From contig CAZUPD010000026.1 in the NCBI GenBank assembly GCA_964621785.1, forward strand, positions 1-64,000: DNA of 64,000 nt, written 5' to 3'. Below, one piece after another: positions 53,609-61,704 of the stretch. This DNA comes from JACKDW01 sp964621785 (GTDB lineage: Bacteria > Myxococcota_A > Polyangia > Nannocystales > Nannocystaceae). Position 1 is the stretch's first letter, and the number at the start of each line of letters is the position of its first letter. The position numbers were made by a program, and so were the translations under genes. The notes below the pieces were generated by a model. It was not told the origin of the DNA. It saw only the letters and a program-made list of their open reading frames with translations, and did no database searches.

Positions 53609-54397
53609 TCAGTCCTCGTCGCTCATCAGCAGCTTGCTCTGCGCCATGCCGGCGAGGCCAAACGAGAAGTACCCAAGGGCGGCGATAACCGTCACCAGCC
53701 CGCCCTGGCTATCGGAGGTCACGAGCTTCTCGATCGCGTTGATAACATTGAGGATGATGAAAATACCCCCGCCGGTAGCGATCAACACATAGGGCCGTGA
53801 GACGCTTCCGCCGAGCAGCGGACGGACCAACCAGACCAGGTAGAGGCCGAGAATAAAGACCGAACCATCGGCGATACTACTCATGGCCGCGACGCCAAGC
53901 CCCGACCATGCCTCGGCGGAATCAAAGGTGCCCTCAACGATCCACTTGGTAACGATTCCGATGACGATCACACCAACAGTCAGCACCAATCCCCATCCGA
54001 TCCGGAGCGCGTTGCGATTCTCCGGGTCACGCAAATGGGGTGTCAGGCCAGAGCTACGTAGCACACGGCCGAAGTTATAGACGGCGAGAACGTAGAGGAC
54101 GTTGCTGACGATGAGTGCCGGGTGTTGCAGCGGGACACCCATCATCTCGAGGTTGAGGTAACCGGCCGCGCGACCCATGGGGACAAACGCAAATGCGATC
54201 GCAAGTTGCAGCCACGGCTTGCGCGGAGGGTCGTCGGAGTCGAACTGGAGAGCCGTCAGCAGGACCGAGACAAACGCCAACATCTCGACGACCCGGTTTG
54301 TGACTGAGGAACCCGTCCCCACCTGCCACTCAACGACACAGATGACGGCAACCAACAGGTAGGCGATCAGCAGCGTTGAAGTCTTGAGGCCGTTCAT
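53609..54397 (-). CDS. Uncharacterised integral membrane protein
   Basis: 262 residues from ATG 54397. Seven to eight hydrophobic helices are visible (TLLIAYLLVAVICVV, VVEMLAFVSVLLTAL, ALIVSNVLYVLAVYNFGRVL, GLVLTVGVIVIGIV, SVFILGLYLVWLV, YVLIATGGGIFIILNVI and more). No family recognised. Its start overlaps the stop of the small upstream gene (4 bp, ATGA), so the two are one operon. Confidence 0.6.
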   Translation of the reverse strand: MNGLKTSTLLIAYLLVAVICVVEWQVGTGSSVTNRVVEMLAFVSVLLTALQFDSDDPPRKPWLQLAIAFAFVPMGRAAGYLNLEMMGVPLQHPALIVSNVLYVLAVYNFGRVLRSSGLTPHLRDPENRNALRIGWGLVLTVGVIVIGIVTKWIVEGTFDSAEAWSGLGVAAMSSIADGSVFILGLYLVWLVRPLLGGSVSRPYVLIATGGGIFIILNVINAIEKLVTSDSQGGLVTVIAALGYFSFGLAGMAQSKLLMSDED

Positions 54398-54687
54398 CCG
54401 ATCGAGTCTCCCGCTGAGGGTGCACCGAGGTCTGAGAGTACGCGGACGGTCACTTCCTTGCCGATCAGCGTCCGCAACATCGGTCGTAAGGTGCGATAGG
54501 CGATCGGAAGATCCTCGGGTGCGAGCGTATGAACATCTTTTTGCGCCCGCTTACAAACCATCACGAGCGCACGCCGTGCGGTGTGCCGCCCGAGAAGAGG
54601 CGTCAGCGCGGTCAATACCCTGTCTGAAACAGGTGACACATCTTCGTGTTCGTCGGATCCCACAGTTCGTTGCGCTCGGCTCATCAA
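54394..54687 (-). CDS. Small hypothetical protein
   Basis: 97 residues from ATG 54687 (a second ATG is adjacent). Basic and Leu-rich in the middle (RVLTALTPLLGRHTARRALVMV) with a MLRTLIGKEVTVRVLSDLG end. No family recognised and no signal peptide. It is the first gene of a two-gene operon, translationally coupled to the membrane protein at 53609-54397. Confidence 0.55.
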   Translation of the reverse strand: MMSRAQRTVGSDEHEDVSPVSDRVLTALTPLLGRHTARRALVMVCKRAQKDVHTLAPEDLPIAYRTLRPMLRTLIGKEVTVRVLSDLGAPSAGDSIG

Positions 54688-54934
54688 TTGCCGCCGCAGC
54701 TAGCCGGGCAGGCAGCTCCCACGACGGCCGCATTCTAACGGATTTTGCATTACGCTTGGCACCCCGGTAACACTTGTGAAACAGCGTTCATGCAGTTGTG
54801 TGCACGCAGTTGCGTATCTGTGCCCACGGTGTGCATCCACACACATCTGCCATAGGCCCGCCTCTAGCGCATCTTTATACTCGCGCCAACCGGCCCGTTT
54901 GCGCACTGCAACTCGGGCCCGACGCGTAAAAACA

Positions 54935-56404
54935 ATGGTAGCTCGCACCGAAATTCCCGAAGTCCGCGAGGCCCTGACGTTCGACGACGTCCTGCTCGTC
55001 CCCGCCTATAGCGAGGTTCTCCCCGCGCAGACCGACGTCAGCAGCCGCCTCACCCGAACAATCGCCCTCCACACACCCTTGCTCGCCGCCGCGATGGATA
55101 CCGTGACCGAAGCCGATACCGCGATCTGTATGGCGCGAAATGGTGGACTCGGGGTCATCCACAAAAACCTGACGCCCGAGCAACAGGCACACGAAGTTCG
55201 CAAGGTTAAGAAGTCTCAGAGCGGGATGGTGATCGAACCGATCGCAGTCAGCCCCGATCTCACGCTCGAGCAGGCCCTCGCGCTGATGCGCCAACACGGG
55301 ATCAGCGGCCTTCCGGTGGTCTCGCAACGCAAACCGATCGGCATCCTCACCAGTCGCGATGTCCGGTTCGAAACGAACCTAGGGCAGCGTGTCGGCGATG
55401 TCATGACCCGCAATCCGATCACGGTCGAACACGGGATCGCACTCGACGAAGCCAAGAAGATCCTTCATCGCCACCGGATCGAAAAGCTGTTGGTCGTCGA
55501 CGTCGATGGACATTTGCTCGGGCTCATCACCGTCAAGGACATTGTTAAAGCGGAGTCCCATCCCCACGCGATCAAAGATGCGCGCGGCCGTCTGCGGGTC
55601 GCGGCGGCCGTCGGCACTGGTGCGGACACGATGGAGCGGGTCGCCGCACTGGTCGAGCAAGCCGTCGATCTGATCGTCATCGATACCGCCCACGGGCATT
55701 CGCGCGGCGTGATCGACATGGTCTCGCGTGTTCGCAAAGAGTATCCGGACCTCCAACTCGCCGCCGGCAACATCGCAACGCCCGAAGCCGTCGAAGCTCT
55801 GGCCAAGGCGGGAGCCGATTGTATCAAGCTGGGCATTGGGCCAGGTTCGATCTGCACCACCCGGGTCGTCGCCGGCGTCGGTGTGCCCCAGATTTCCGCG
55901 ATCCTCGAGTGTGCCCCGGTCGCCCGCAAGTTTGGCGTACCCCTGATCGCCGACGGCGGGGTCAAGTACTCCGGCGACATCGTCAAAGCGATTGCAGCCG
56001 GGGCCGACGCGGTCATGATCGGCTCGCTGTTCGCCGGCACCGACGAGGCGCCCGGCGAACTCGTGCTCTACCAGGGCCGAAGCTACAAGGTCTACCGCGG
56101 AATGGGGTCGATGGGTGCAATGAAAGCGGGTAGCAAAGATCGCTACTTTCAAGCCCGGGTCGACGACCGCAAGTTGGTGCCCGAAGGCATCGAAGGTCGC
56201 GTCCCCTACCGCGGCCGTTTGGCCGACAGCATCTACCAGCTCATGGGGGGCTTGCGCTCCGGCATGGGGTACTGCGGATGCAAGACCATCGCCGATCTGC
56301 AGACCAAAGCGGTTTTCCGTCGCATCTCGAGCCAGGGGTTGCGAGAGAGCCACGTCCACGACGTCATCATCACCAAAGAAGCGCCGAACTACCGCATCGG
56401 CTAG
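54935..56404 (+). CDS. guaB: Inosine-5'-monophosphate dehydrogenase
   Basis: 489 residues from ATG 54935; the open frame to 54776 reads a Cys-rich non-protein-like leader. Catalytic Cys307 lies in GPGSICTTRVVAGVG; two CBS domains (about 95-205) precede, with the GILTSRDVRF and GLITVKDI segments; GMGSMGAM and the flap YRGRLADSIYQLMGGLRSGMGY follow. It makes XMP, the first step to GMP. guaA starts 26 bp later. A TATACT-like -10 is visible about 60 bp upstream (54870s). No motif palindrome inside, but one (56407) begins 2 bp after the stop. Confidence 0.97.
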   Translation: MVARTEIPEVREALTFDDVLLVPAYSEVLPAQTDVSSRLTRTIALHTPLLAAAMDTVTEADTAICMARNGGLGVIHKNLTPEQQAHEVRKVKKSQSGMVIEPIAVSPDLTLEQALALMRQHGISGLPVVSQRKPIGILTSRDVRFETNLGQRVGDVMTRNPITVEHGIALDEAKKILHRHRIEKLLVVDVDGHLLGLITVKDIVKAESHPHAIKDARGRLRVAAAVGTGADTMERVAALVEQAVDLIVIDTAHGHSRGVIDMVSRVRKEYPDLQLAAGNIATPEAVEALAKAGADCIKLGIGPGSICTTRVVAGVGVPQISAILECAPVARKFGVPLIADGGVKYSGDIVKAIAAGADAVMIGSLFAGTDEAPGELVLYQGRSYKVYRGMGSMGAMKAGSKDRYFQARVDDRKLVPEGIEGRVPYRGRLADSIYQLMGGLRSGMGYCGCKTIADLQTKAVFRRISSQGLRESHVHDVIITKEAPNYRIG

Positions 56405-56430
56405 CTTGTATCTACAAAAGGTAACATCCC

Positions 56431-57981
56431 ATGCAGGCCCACCAAACGCTCGTCGTCCTCGACTTTGGTTCCCAGGTCACCCAGCTGATTGCCCGCCGGA
56501 TCCGGGAACTTGGTGTATATGCAGAAATTTTGCCGTTTCACACCTCGATCGACACCATTCGCGCGCACAAGCCCCAGGCTGTGATTCTCTCGGGTGGGCC
56601 GGCGTCGATTGGGATCGAAGGGGCACCCCAGCTCAATCCCGAAGTGCTCGCGCTCGGGGTCCCGGTGCTGGGTATTTGTTACGGTTTGTATGCGATCGTC
56701 GACGCCCTCGGCGGATCGATTTCGGCGGCTCCACAACGCGAATTTGGTGCGGCTACGCTGAGGGTCGACGATGCGTGCGGACCGATGCGTGCGTTTACGG
56801 CAGGCAGCGAAGAGCCCGTGTGGATGTCCCACGGCGACAAAGTCGACAGCCTTCCGCCTGGGTTTCGGACCGTCGCCCATACAAAAAACTGTGCACATGC
56901 AGCGATCGTCGACAGCGAACGCCAGTTTTGGGGGGTCCAGTTTCATCCCGAAGTCACCCATACGCGTCGCGGAAGTGAGGTCTTAGCCGCGTTCCTCGAT
57001 GCAGCTGGATTCACCCGCGATTGGTCGATGGCTTCGTTTATCGACGAGGCTGTGACCGCGATTCGCAAACGCGTCGGCGACACAGGTACGGTCATCTGTG
57101 GGCTCAGCGGCGGGGTCGATTCTTCGGTCGCCGCGATGTTGGTCGAACGCGCCATCGGCAAGCGGCTACACTGCATCTTTGTCGACAACGGGTTGTTGCG
57201 TCTACACGAACGCCAGCAAGTCAATCGCATGTTTGCCGAACGCCTACAAAACCCGCTGATCACCGTGGATGCCGGAGAGCGGTTTTTGGCTCAGCTCGCG
57301 GGCGTGACCGATCCCGAGGTCAAACGCAAACGCATCGGAGCCGAGTTTATCGCCGTGTTTGAGGAGGCCGCCAACAAACTCGGAGGCGCCGATTTCCTCG
57401 TTCAAGGTACGCTCTACCCGGATGTGATCGAGAGCGTCAGCCCGACCGGCGGACCTTCGGCGACCATCAAAACCCACCACAACGTCGGCGGACTGCCGGA
57501 GCGCATGCGGATGGGGGTGGTCGAACCCCTGCGGGAACTCTTTAAAGATGAAGTCCGAACCTTGGGCCTCGCCCTCGGCCTGCCCGAAAAAATGGTGTAT
57601 CGACATCCATTTCCCGGGCCTGGGTTGGCGGTCCGGATATTGGGAGAGGTCACCAAGCCGCGGTGCGACACGCTACGCGCAGCCGATGCCATCATTCTCG
57701 AAGAGATCGAAAAAGCTGGCCTCTACCGCGATCTTTGGCAGGTCTTCGGCGTGTTTTTGCCGGTGCGAACTGTTGGCGTGATGGGCGATGGACGCACCTA
57801 CGAACACGCCTTAGCGATTCGCGCGGTGACGAGTACCGACGCCATGACAGCCGACTGGGCTCGGATCCCCCACGAGGTTCTCGCCGAGATGAGCAATCGG
57901 ATCATCAATGAGGTCCGGGGGATCAACCGGGTCTGCTACGACATCAGCAGCAAGCCACCGGCGACAATCGAGTGGGAGTAG
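56431..57981 (+). CDS. guaA: GMP synthase (glutamine-hydrolysing)
   Basis: 516 residues. Class I glutamine amidotransferase with Cys83 (GICYGLY, where many family members read GMQ), His172 and Glu174 (FHPEV); ATP pyrophosphatase P-loop SGGVDSS at about 224-231; C-terminal dimer domain ending in KPPATIEWE. It aminates XMP to GMP using glutamine and ATP. The gene is in operon with guaB (26-bp spacer, motif palindrome at 56407 in it). Two motif palindromes (56514 and 56892) lie inside. The 3' end faces the convergent lipoprotein gene across 93 bp with a motif site (58012) and an inverted TGCACA / TGTGCA pair at 58000-58021. Confidence 0.98.
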   Translation: MQAHQTLVVLDFGSQVTQLIARRIRELGVYAEILPFHTSIDTIRAHKPQAVILSGGPASIGIEGAPQLNPEVLALGVPVLGICYGLYAIVDALGGSISAAPQREFGAATLRVDDACGPMRAFTAGSEEPVWMSHGDKVDSLPPGFRTVAHTKNCAHAAIVDSERQFWGVQFHPEVTHTRRGSEVLAAFLDAAGFTRDWSMASFIDEAVTAIRKRVGDTGTVICGLSGGVDSSVAAMLVERAIGKRLHCIFVDNGLLRLHERQQVNRMFAERLQNPLITVDAGERFLAQLAGVTDPEVKRKRIGAEFIAVFEEAANKLGGADFLVQGTLYPDVIESVSPTGGPSATIKTHHNVGGLPERMRMGVVEPLRELFKDEVRTLGLALGLPEKMVYRHPFPGPGLAVRILGEVTKPRCDTLRAADAIILEEIEKAGLYRDLWQVFGVFLPVRTVGVMGDGRTYEHALAIRAVTSTDAMTADWARIPHEVLAEMSNRIINEVRGINRVCYDISSKPPATIEWE

Positions 57982-58074
57982 CTCGAGCTCTCGGGCGCAT
58001 GCACACGTATTTGTATGTGCAAGCCGTAGCCTGATTTCAACCACAGCTTGCACGACGGTTGCGTCAAAACTGGG

Positions 58075-58419
58075 CTAAGACTTGGTTTCGTCCATCATTT
58101 TGCTGAAGGCTTCGTCGTTGACGCATTTCATCAGGTTGCCGACGACCGCCTTCTTGTTCTTCTCGAGCTGGTCTTTGTGCTTCTCGGGCGGGCCATCTTT
58201 GTATTTGTCTTTGAGGGACATACGCAGCTCGTCGTAACGTTTGGTGTTGTTCTTGCGCCATTCACCCACGCTCTTGGCTTTCGCCGCACAGTCGTCTCCA
58301 CCTGCTTCAAAGGCGGCGGCTTTTTCGGTGTCGAGTTTGACGAACGCGTCGACATCACCTGAGCAACCACCGAGGCCCAAGGCGACGACAAACACACCCA
58401 TGCTGATCAGAATCTTCAT
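58075..58419 (-). CDS. Small lipoprotein
   Basis: 114 residues from ATG 58419. Signal peptide with lipobox LGGC (Cys19). The rest is helical and charged (AAAFEAGGDDCAAKAKSVGEW, KYKDGPPEKHKDQLEKNKKA), with two further Cys (DDC, KCV). No family recognised. It is divergent from ruvB (92-bp spacer). Confidence 0.6.
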   Translation of the reverse strand: MKILISMGVFVVALGLGGCSGDVDAFVKLDTEKAAAFEAGGDDCAAKAKSVGEWRKNNTKRYDELRMSLKDKYKDGPPEKHKDQLEKNKKAVVGNLMKCVNDEAFSKMMDETKS

Positions 58420-58511
58420 GCGCGAAAACTAGCGGAATGCGCGCCCGTTATCAAGATTGTGACTTCAGGGGGTAGGATTCCCTGAAAATCGATTCAGGGT
58501 ACATTCCCGCC

Positions 58512-59621
58512 ATGCGCGAGCGCCATCGGGACGACGGGCCCAGCCAACCAACATCCAAACGTATTGTCACGGGCGATTCGCATCCCGAAGACCGGCCCGC
58601 GCCAATGGTTTCGGGGACCGCCACCAACCTCCGCCCACAACGGTTCGACGAGTATATCGGGCAGACCAAGCTCAAGCGCAAACTCGCGGTGTTTGTCGAA
58701 GCAGCCCGCGGCCGCGGTGAACCGCTCGACCACACCCTGCTCCACGGTCCACCCGGACTCGGAAAAACGACGATGGCCCACATCCTCGCGACCGAGCTCG
58801 ATGTCCAGATCCACATCACTTCGGGTCCAGCGATCGAACACAAGGGCGTACTCGCCGGGCACCTGACCAGTCTCGGCGAACGCGATGTGTTGTTCATCGA
58901 CGAAATTCACCGCCTCAGTCCAACCGTCGAAGAGAGCCTGTACTCCGCTATGGAGGATGGGCGAATCGATCTAGCAGTCGGCGAAGGTAGCCGCGCCCGG
59001 ACCATCAACTTCGATCTCGCACCGTTTACGCTGATCGGGGCCACCACCCGAACGGCCCTGCTCAGCGGTCCCCTGCGCGACCGTTTTCAAATCATTGAGG
59101 GCATCGATTTTTACACTGACGAGGAGCTCGCGCAAATTGTTGCGCGTACATCTTCTCTGCTCGGCTTCACCGTCACCCAGGCCGGCGCTCGCGAAATTGG
59201 ACGGCGAAGCCGGGGCACGCCGAGAATCGCCAACCGCCTCACGCGAAGGGTCCGTGACTTCGCACAGGTCGGCGGCCACCGGCAAATCGACACCCAACAG
59301 GCGAGCATCGCCCTAGACGAGTTGGGCATTGATCGCGAGGGACTCGACGCGATCGATCGCAAATTACTTTCGATGATTCTACAACAGTTTACCGGCGGGC
59401 CGGTGGGGGTGGATGCCCTGGCCGCGAGCTTGGGTGAGCCGAGGGACACATTAGAGAGTGTCTACGAGCCATTTCTGCTGCAACGGGGGTTCTTGTTGCG
59501 AACCCACCGCGGGCGGATGGCGACTTCGAAGGCAGCGAAACATCTCAAAATTCCCCTACCCCGGCGTGGCCGCAACTCGGTCGATGTACAGGGACGTCTA
59601 CCGCTCGAGGACGATTGCTAG
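58512..59621 (+). CDS. ruvB: Holliday junction DNA helicase RuvB
   Basis: 369 residues from ATG 58512. Walker A GPPGLGKT (79-86), Walker B FIDEIH with Asp130, sensor 1 GATTR, the arginine finger region SGPLRDRF, and the C-terminal winged helix (GGPVGVDALAASLGEPRDTLESVYEPFLLQRGFL ends in the family's TPRGR-like TSK). It drives branch migration in recombination with RuvA, which is not in the window. An N-terminal extension of about 35 residues rich in basic and Pro residues precedes the usual RP..FDEYIGQ start. No motif palindrome inside. Confidence 0.97.
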   Translation: MRERHRDDGPSQPTSKRIVTGDSHPEDRPAPMVSGTATNLRPQRFDEYIGQTKLKRKLAVFVEAARGRGEPLDHTLLHGPPGLGKTTMAHILATELDVQIHITSGPAIEHKGVLAGHLTSLGERDVLFIDEIHRLSPTVEESLYSAMEDGRIDLAVGEGSRARTINFDLAPFTLIGATTRTALLSGPLRDRFQIIEGIDFYTDEELAQIVARTSSLLGFTVTQAGAREIGRRSRGTPRIANRLTRRVRDFAQVGGHRQIDTQQASIALDELGIDREGLDAIDRKLLSMILQQFTGGPVGVDALAASLGEPRDTLESVYEPFLLQRGFLLRTHRGRMATSKAAKHLKIPLPRRGRNSVDVQGRLPLEDDC

Positions 59622-59733
59622 CCGGGAAGCTCGTGCCGGCGGATGACCGGAATCGGGCGAGGGAGTCTTTGACCTTTCTGATATTTCAACGCGCACCCAG
59701 ATCGTGCGCGCCCGATTTCCGTATACTTCAGGT

Positions 59734-60768
59734 ATGCCGCACGGTACCTGGGTGATTTCCTGTTTGGCAGTGGCCTGTGTATCGCTCGCGCCAGCGACGG
59801 GCCGAGCCTGTTCGCCCCCACAGTGTCGCCCGGGCAATCGGATCCCCGGCGGCCAAAGCATCAATGTTCCGGCCAACCAGCCAGGTATCTTCTGGAGCCC
59901 GAGTGACGGCAACATGGCGACGACCGACGATGTACTCGTCGTCCAGACCGATGACGATGCCATCGTTCCGTTCGAGCTGGTCGAAGTGGGCGTGTCGAAC
60001 TCGTCCTTCTTGTACGACGTCCAATTTCTCGAACCGCTTATCGAAGGGACCTCGTACACGCTCACGTTCGCGGACAGCTGTCTTCCCAGCGAGCATCATT
60101 GGATTGCGAGCGACCCCCTGCCCTTGCCGAAGCAACTCGGAACGCTCGTTGTGTCGACTCCCGAGCACAGGGAGGTCTACGAGCCGAGTTCGATCGGTAG
60201 CTGCAGTGACATCACCGAAGCTGTCGCAGTCGATGTCTCACTCGATCCCACAGCCGAAGCGGCTGTCTGGTTCGACGGGTTTGTGTTTGAGACGCTCGTC
60301 GACGGTACGGTTTGGCACCCGAACAGCTCCATCACCGCCGACACACCTGCTGGCGAGTCCTGGGAGGGGCGTGGACAAGATGTTGTATTTGCAACCTGTG
60401 TAGAGCCCGAGACGCACGCGACACAAGGCCTCAAGCCAGGTGTCCACAGCATCCAGATGCGGGCGCGAGTCCCCGGTACACATGAGATACTCGAGTCGGA
60501 TGTTGTCGAGGTGACCCTCGAGTGCGAGGGGGAATCCGAAACCGATGCCGAATCCGGTTCAGATTCAGACAACGCGACGGAGACCGCTGGAAGCGACACT
60601 GGAGCGGATACTGACGATGAGACGACCGATGCCTCGACGACCGATGCTTCGACCGCCGGTGGGTTGCCCGAGCCCGAGGGCGGATGTGGCTGTCGTACAG
60701 GCTCCGGCGCGCCCCCGCTGTTGAGCGCCCTGCTGTTACTCGCGTTTGTACGTCCTCGACGGCGCTAA
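59734..60768 (+). CDS. Secreted protein with MYXO-CTERM-like sorting tag
   Basis: 344 residues from ATG 59734 (GTG 59704 is in frame). Signal peptide (VISCLAVACVSLAPATGRA). The body is beta-rich with Ig-like patterns (FSPSDGNMATTDDVLVVQ, LTFADSCLP, VSIQMRARVPG-like end). A Glu/Ser/Thr/Asp linker precedes the C-terminal tag: PEGGCGC, then RTGSGAPPLLSALLLLAFV and an Arg cluster. This is the MYXO-CTERM arrangement (Cys-containing signature, helix, basic end) that anchors and sorts proteins to the myxobacterial surface. Function of the body unknown. The gene overlaps no other; the protease gene starts 9 bp after its stop. Confidence 0.8.
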   Translation: MPHGTWVISCLAVACVSLAPATGRACSPPQCRPGNRIPGGQSINVPANQPGIFWSPSDGNMATTDDVLVVQTDDDAIVPFELVEVGVSNSSFLYDVQFLEPLIEGTSYTLTFADSCLPSEHHWIASDPLPLPKQLGTLVVSTPEHREVYEPSSIGSCSDITEAVAVDVSLDPTAEAAVWFDGFVFETLVDGTVWHPNSSITADTPAGESWEGRGQDVVFATCVEPETHATQGLKPGVHSIQMRARVPGTHEILESDVVEVTLECEGESETDAESGSDSDNATETAGSDTGADTDDETTDASTTDASTAGGLPEPEGGCGCRTGSGAPPLLSALLLLAFVRPRRR

Positions 60769-60776
60769 AACCCACG

Positions 60777-61649
60777 ATGAAAACGACACTCCTCCACTCG
60801 ANNNNNNNNNNTACAATTGTCTGTGGCTGTGACCCGACACGTTCGTGCCAGGGGCGTGCAGAACCATGTAATTGCAACACTCATGATGTGTGTACATCAC
60901 AAACACCGCCGCGCATGCGTGTGGACAATCCGGCGACCAAGATGCACGCACAAGCGGTCGGCTCCCTCGGCGGCTGTACTGGTACGCTCGTGGGCCCCCG
61001 TCATGTTCTGACCGCGGCCCACTGCGTCGACGGCGGATTTGATGGTGATACATTTAATTACCGGCCGAAGTTCTCAGTCGCCCTCGATGGTGAAAATGGC
61101 GCCCTAGAGGTGATTGCAGGCCGTCGCGTGTTTGCCCCTGAGGGTTTTTTGTACGGGCAATGTGGATGGAGTGACCTGGCGAGGCCAGCTGAGTGGGACT
61201 TTGCCCTGATCGAGCTCGAACGCGATGCCACGGTTTCCCCGATTGCGTACCGCCACCTCGAGCTCGAGGAAATCGCCGGGGTCGAGGTTGTCAACGCGGG
61301 CTATCCCAACAAAGGTGCATGTGCACCGGATGCCTGGGAACAAAATACGATGTGGGAAAGTCGGGCTCCGTTTCCGACCGATCAGAAATGGTGGCGTGAG
61401 GGTCTGCTCTATACGGCGAATATCGGCTCTCCGGGGCACAGCGGAAGCTCGCTGTACACCACCGATACAAAAACCGGCGAGACGGTTGTGATCGGCGTGT
61501 ATATCGGCCCGTTTTGCAACGACGACTGCCGCGGCCTGTCGGCGACTGCGGTGCGTCTCGGGAACACACCGGTCGCGTACCTCGACGCCTGGCGCAACGA
61601 AGATCCGGATCGACCGTGTTGCGAGGCATGGGTCGGTGGACCTCCCTGA
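60777..61649 (+). CDS. Trypsin-like serine protease (interrupted by an assembly gap)
   Basis: About 290 residues from ATG 60777; the ten Ns at 60802-60811 fall in the signal-peptide region, so the exact N-terminus is uncertain. The frame on both sides agrees only if the Ns stand for 10 (or 10 plus a multiple of 3) bases. Catalytic triad: His in TAAHCVDG, Asp in WDFALIELE, Ser in GHSGSS. A Cys-rich segment after the gap (CGCDPTRSCQGRAEPCNC) may be a small disulfide domain. This is the chymotrypsin/V8-like secreted type. Two motif palindromes (60867, 61316). It is close to the MYXO-CTERM gene upstream. Confidence 0.85.
   Translation: MKTTLLHSXXXXTIVCGCDPTRSCQGRAEPCNCNTHDVCTSQTPPRMRVDNPATKMHAQAVGSLGGCTGTLVGPRHVLTAAHCVDGGFDGDTFNYRPKFSVALDGENGALEVIAGRRVFAPEGFLYGQCGWSDLARPAEWDFALIELERDATVSPIAYRHLELEEIAGVEVVNAGYPNKGACAPDAWEQNTMWESRAPFPTDQKWWREGLLYTANIGSPGHSGSSLYTTDTKTGETVVIGVYIGPFCNDDCRGLSATAVRLGNTPVAYLDAWRNEDPDRPCCEAWVGGPP
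60802..60811. other. Assembly gap (10 N)
   Basis: Ten unknown bases inside the protease gene. The length is probably a place-holder. Confidence 0.99.
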
Positions 61650-61704
61650 GGTCGAGCTCACGGCGACATGCTGGGTGCATCTACAACGGTTTAGTGCCGA
61701 GCGA

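Larger units (their letters stand above)
3576..61685. repeat. Dispersed palindrome TGYANNTRCA (59 sites)
   Basis: Hand scan of both strands (the motif is its own reverse complement). Start positions: 3576, 3874, 4386, 6605, 7734, 8013, 8178, 8501, 8603, 8694, 9677, 9787, 10864, 12039, 12084, 12397, 13995, 15010, 16013, 16979, 19067, 19641, 20568, 21135, 21558, 22208, 23256, 23824, 25419, 26031, 27562, 28006, 30497, 32427, 34224, 35160, 37002, 39996, 40475, 41641, 42217, 43654, 45774, 46847, 47318, 47597, 49327, 52583, 52637, 53097, 53428, 56407, 56514, 56892, 58012, 60384, 60867, 61316, 61676. Half-sites: TGCA-TGCA 22, TGCA-TACA 16, TGTA-TGCA 14, TGTA-TACA 7. The central two bases vary freely. 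A few sites may have been missed. Confidence 0.85.

Noticed and set aside
54776..54934. N-terminal extension of guaB
   Set aside because: Cys/Arg/His-rich leader not found in IMPDH; the ATG at 54935 gives normal length.
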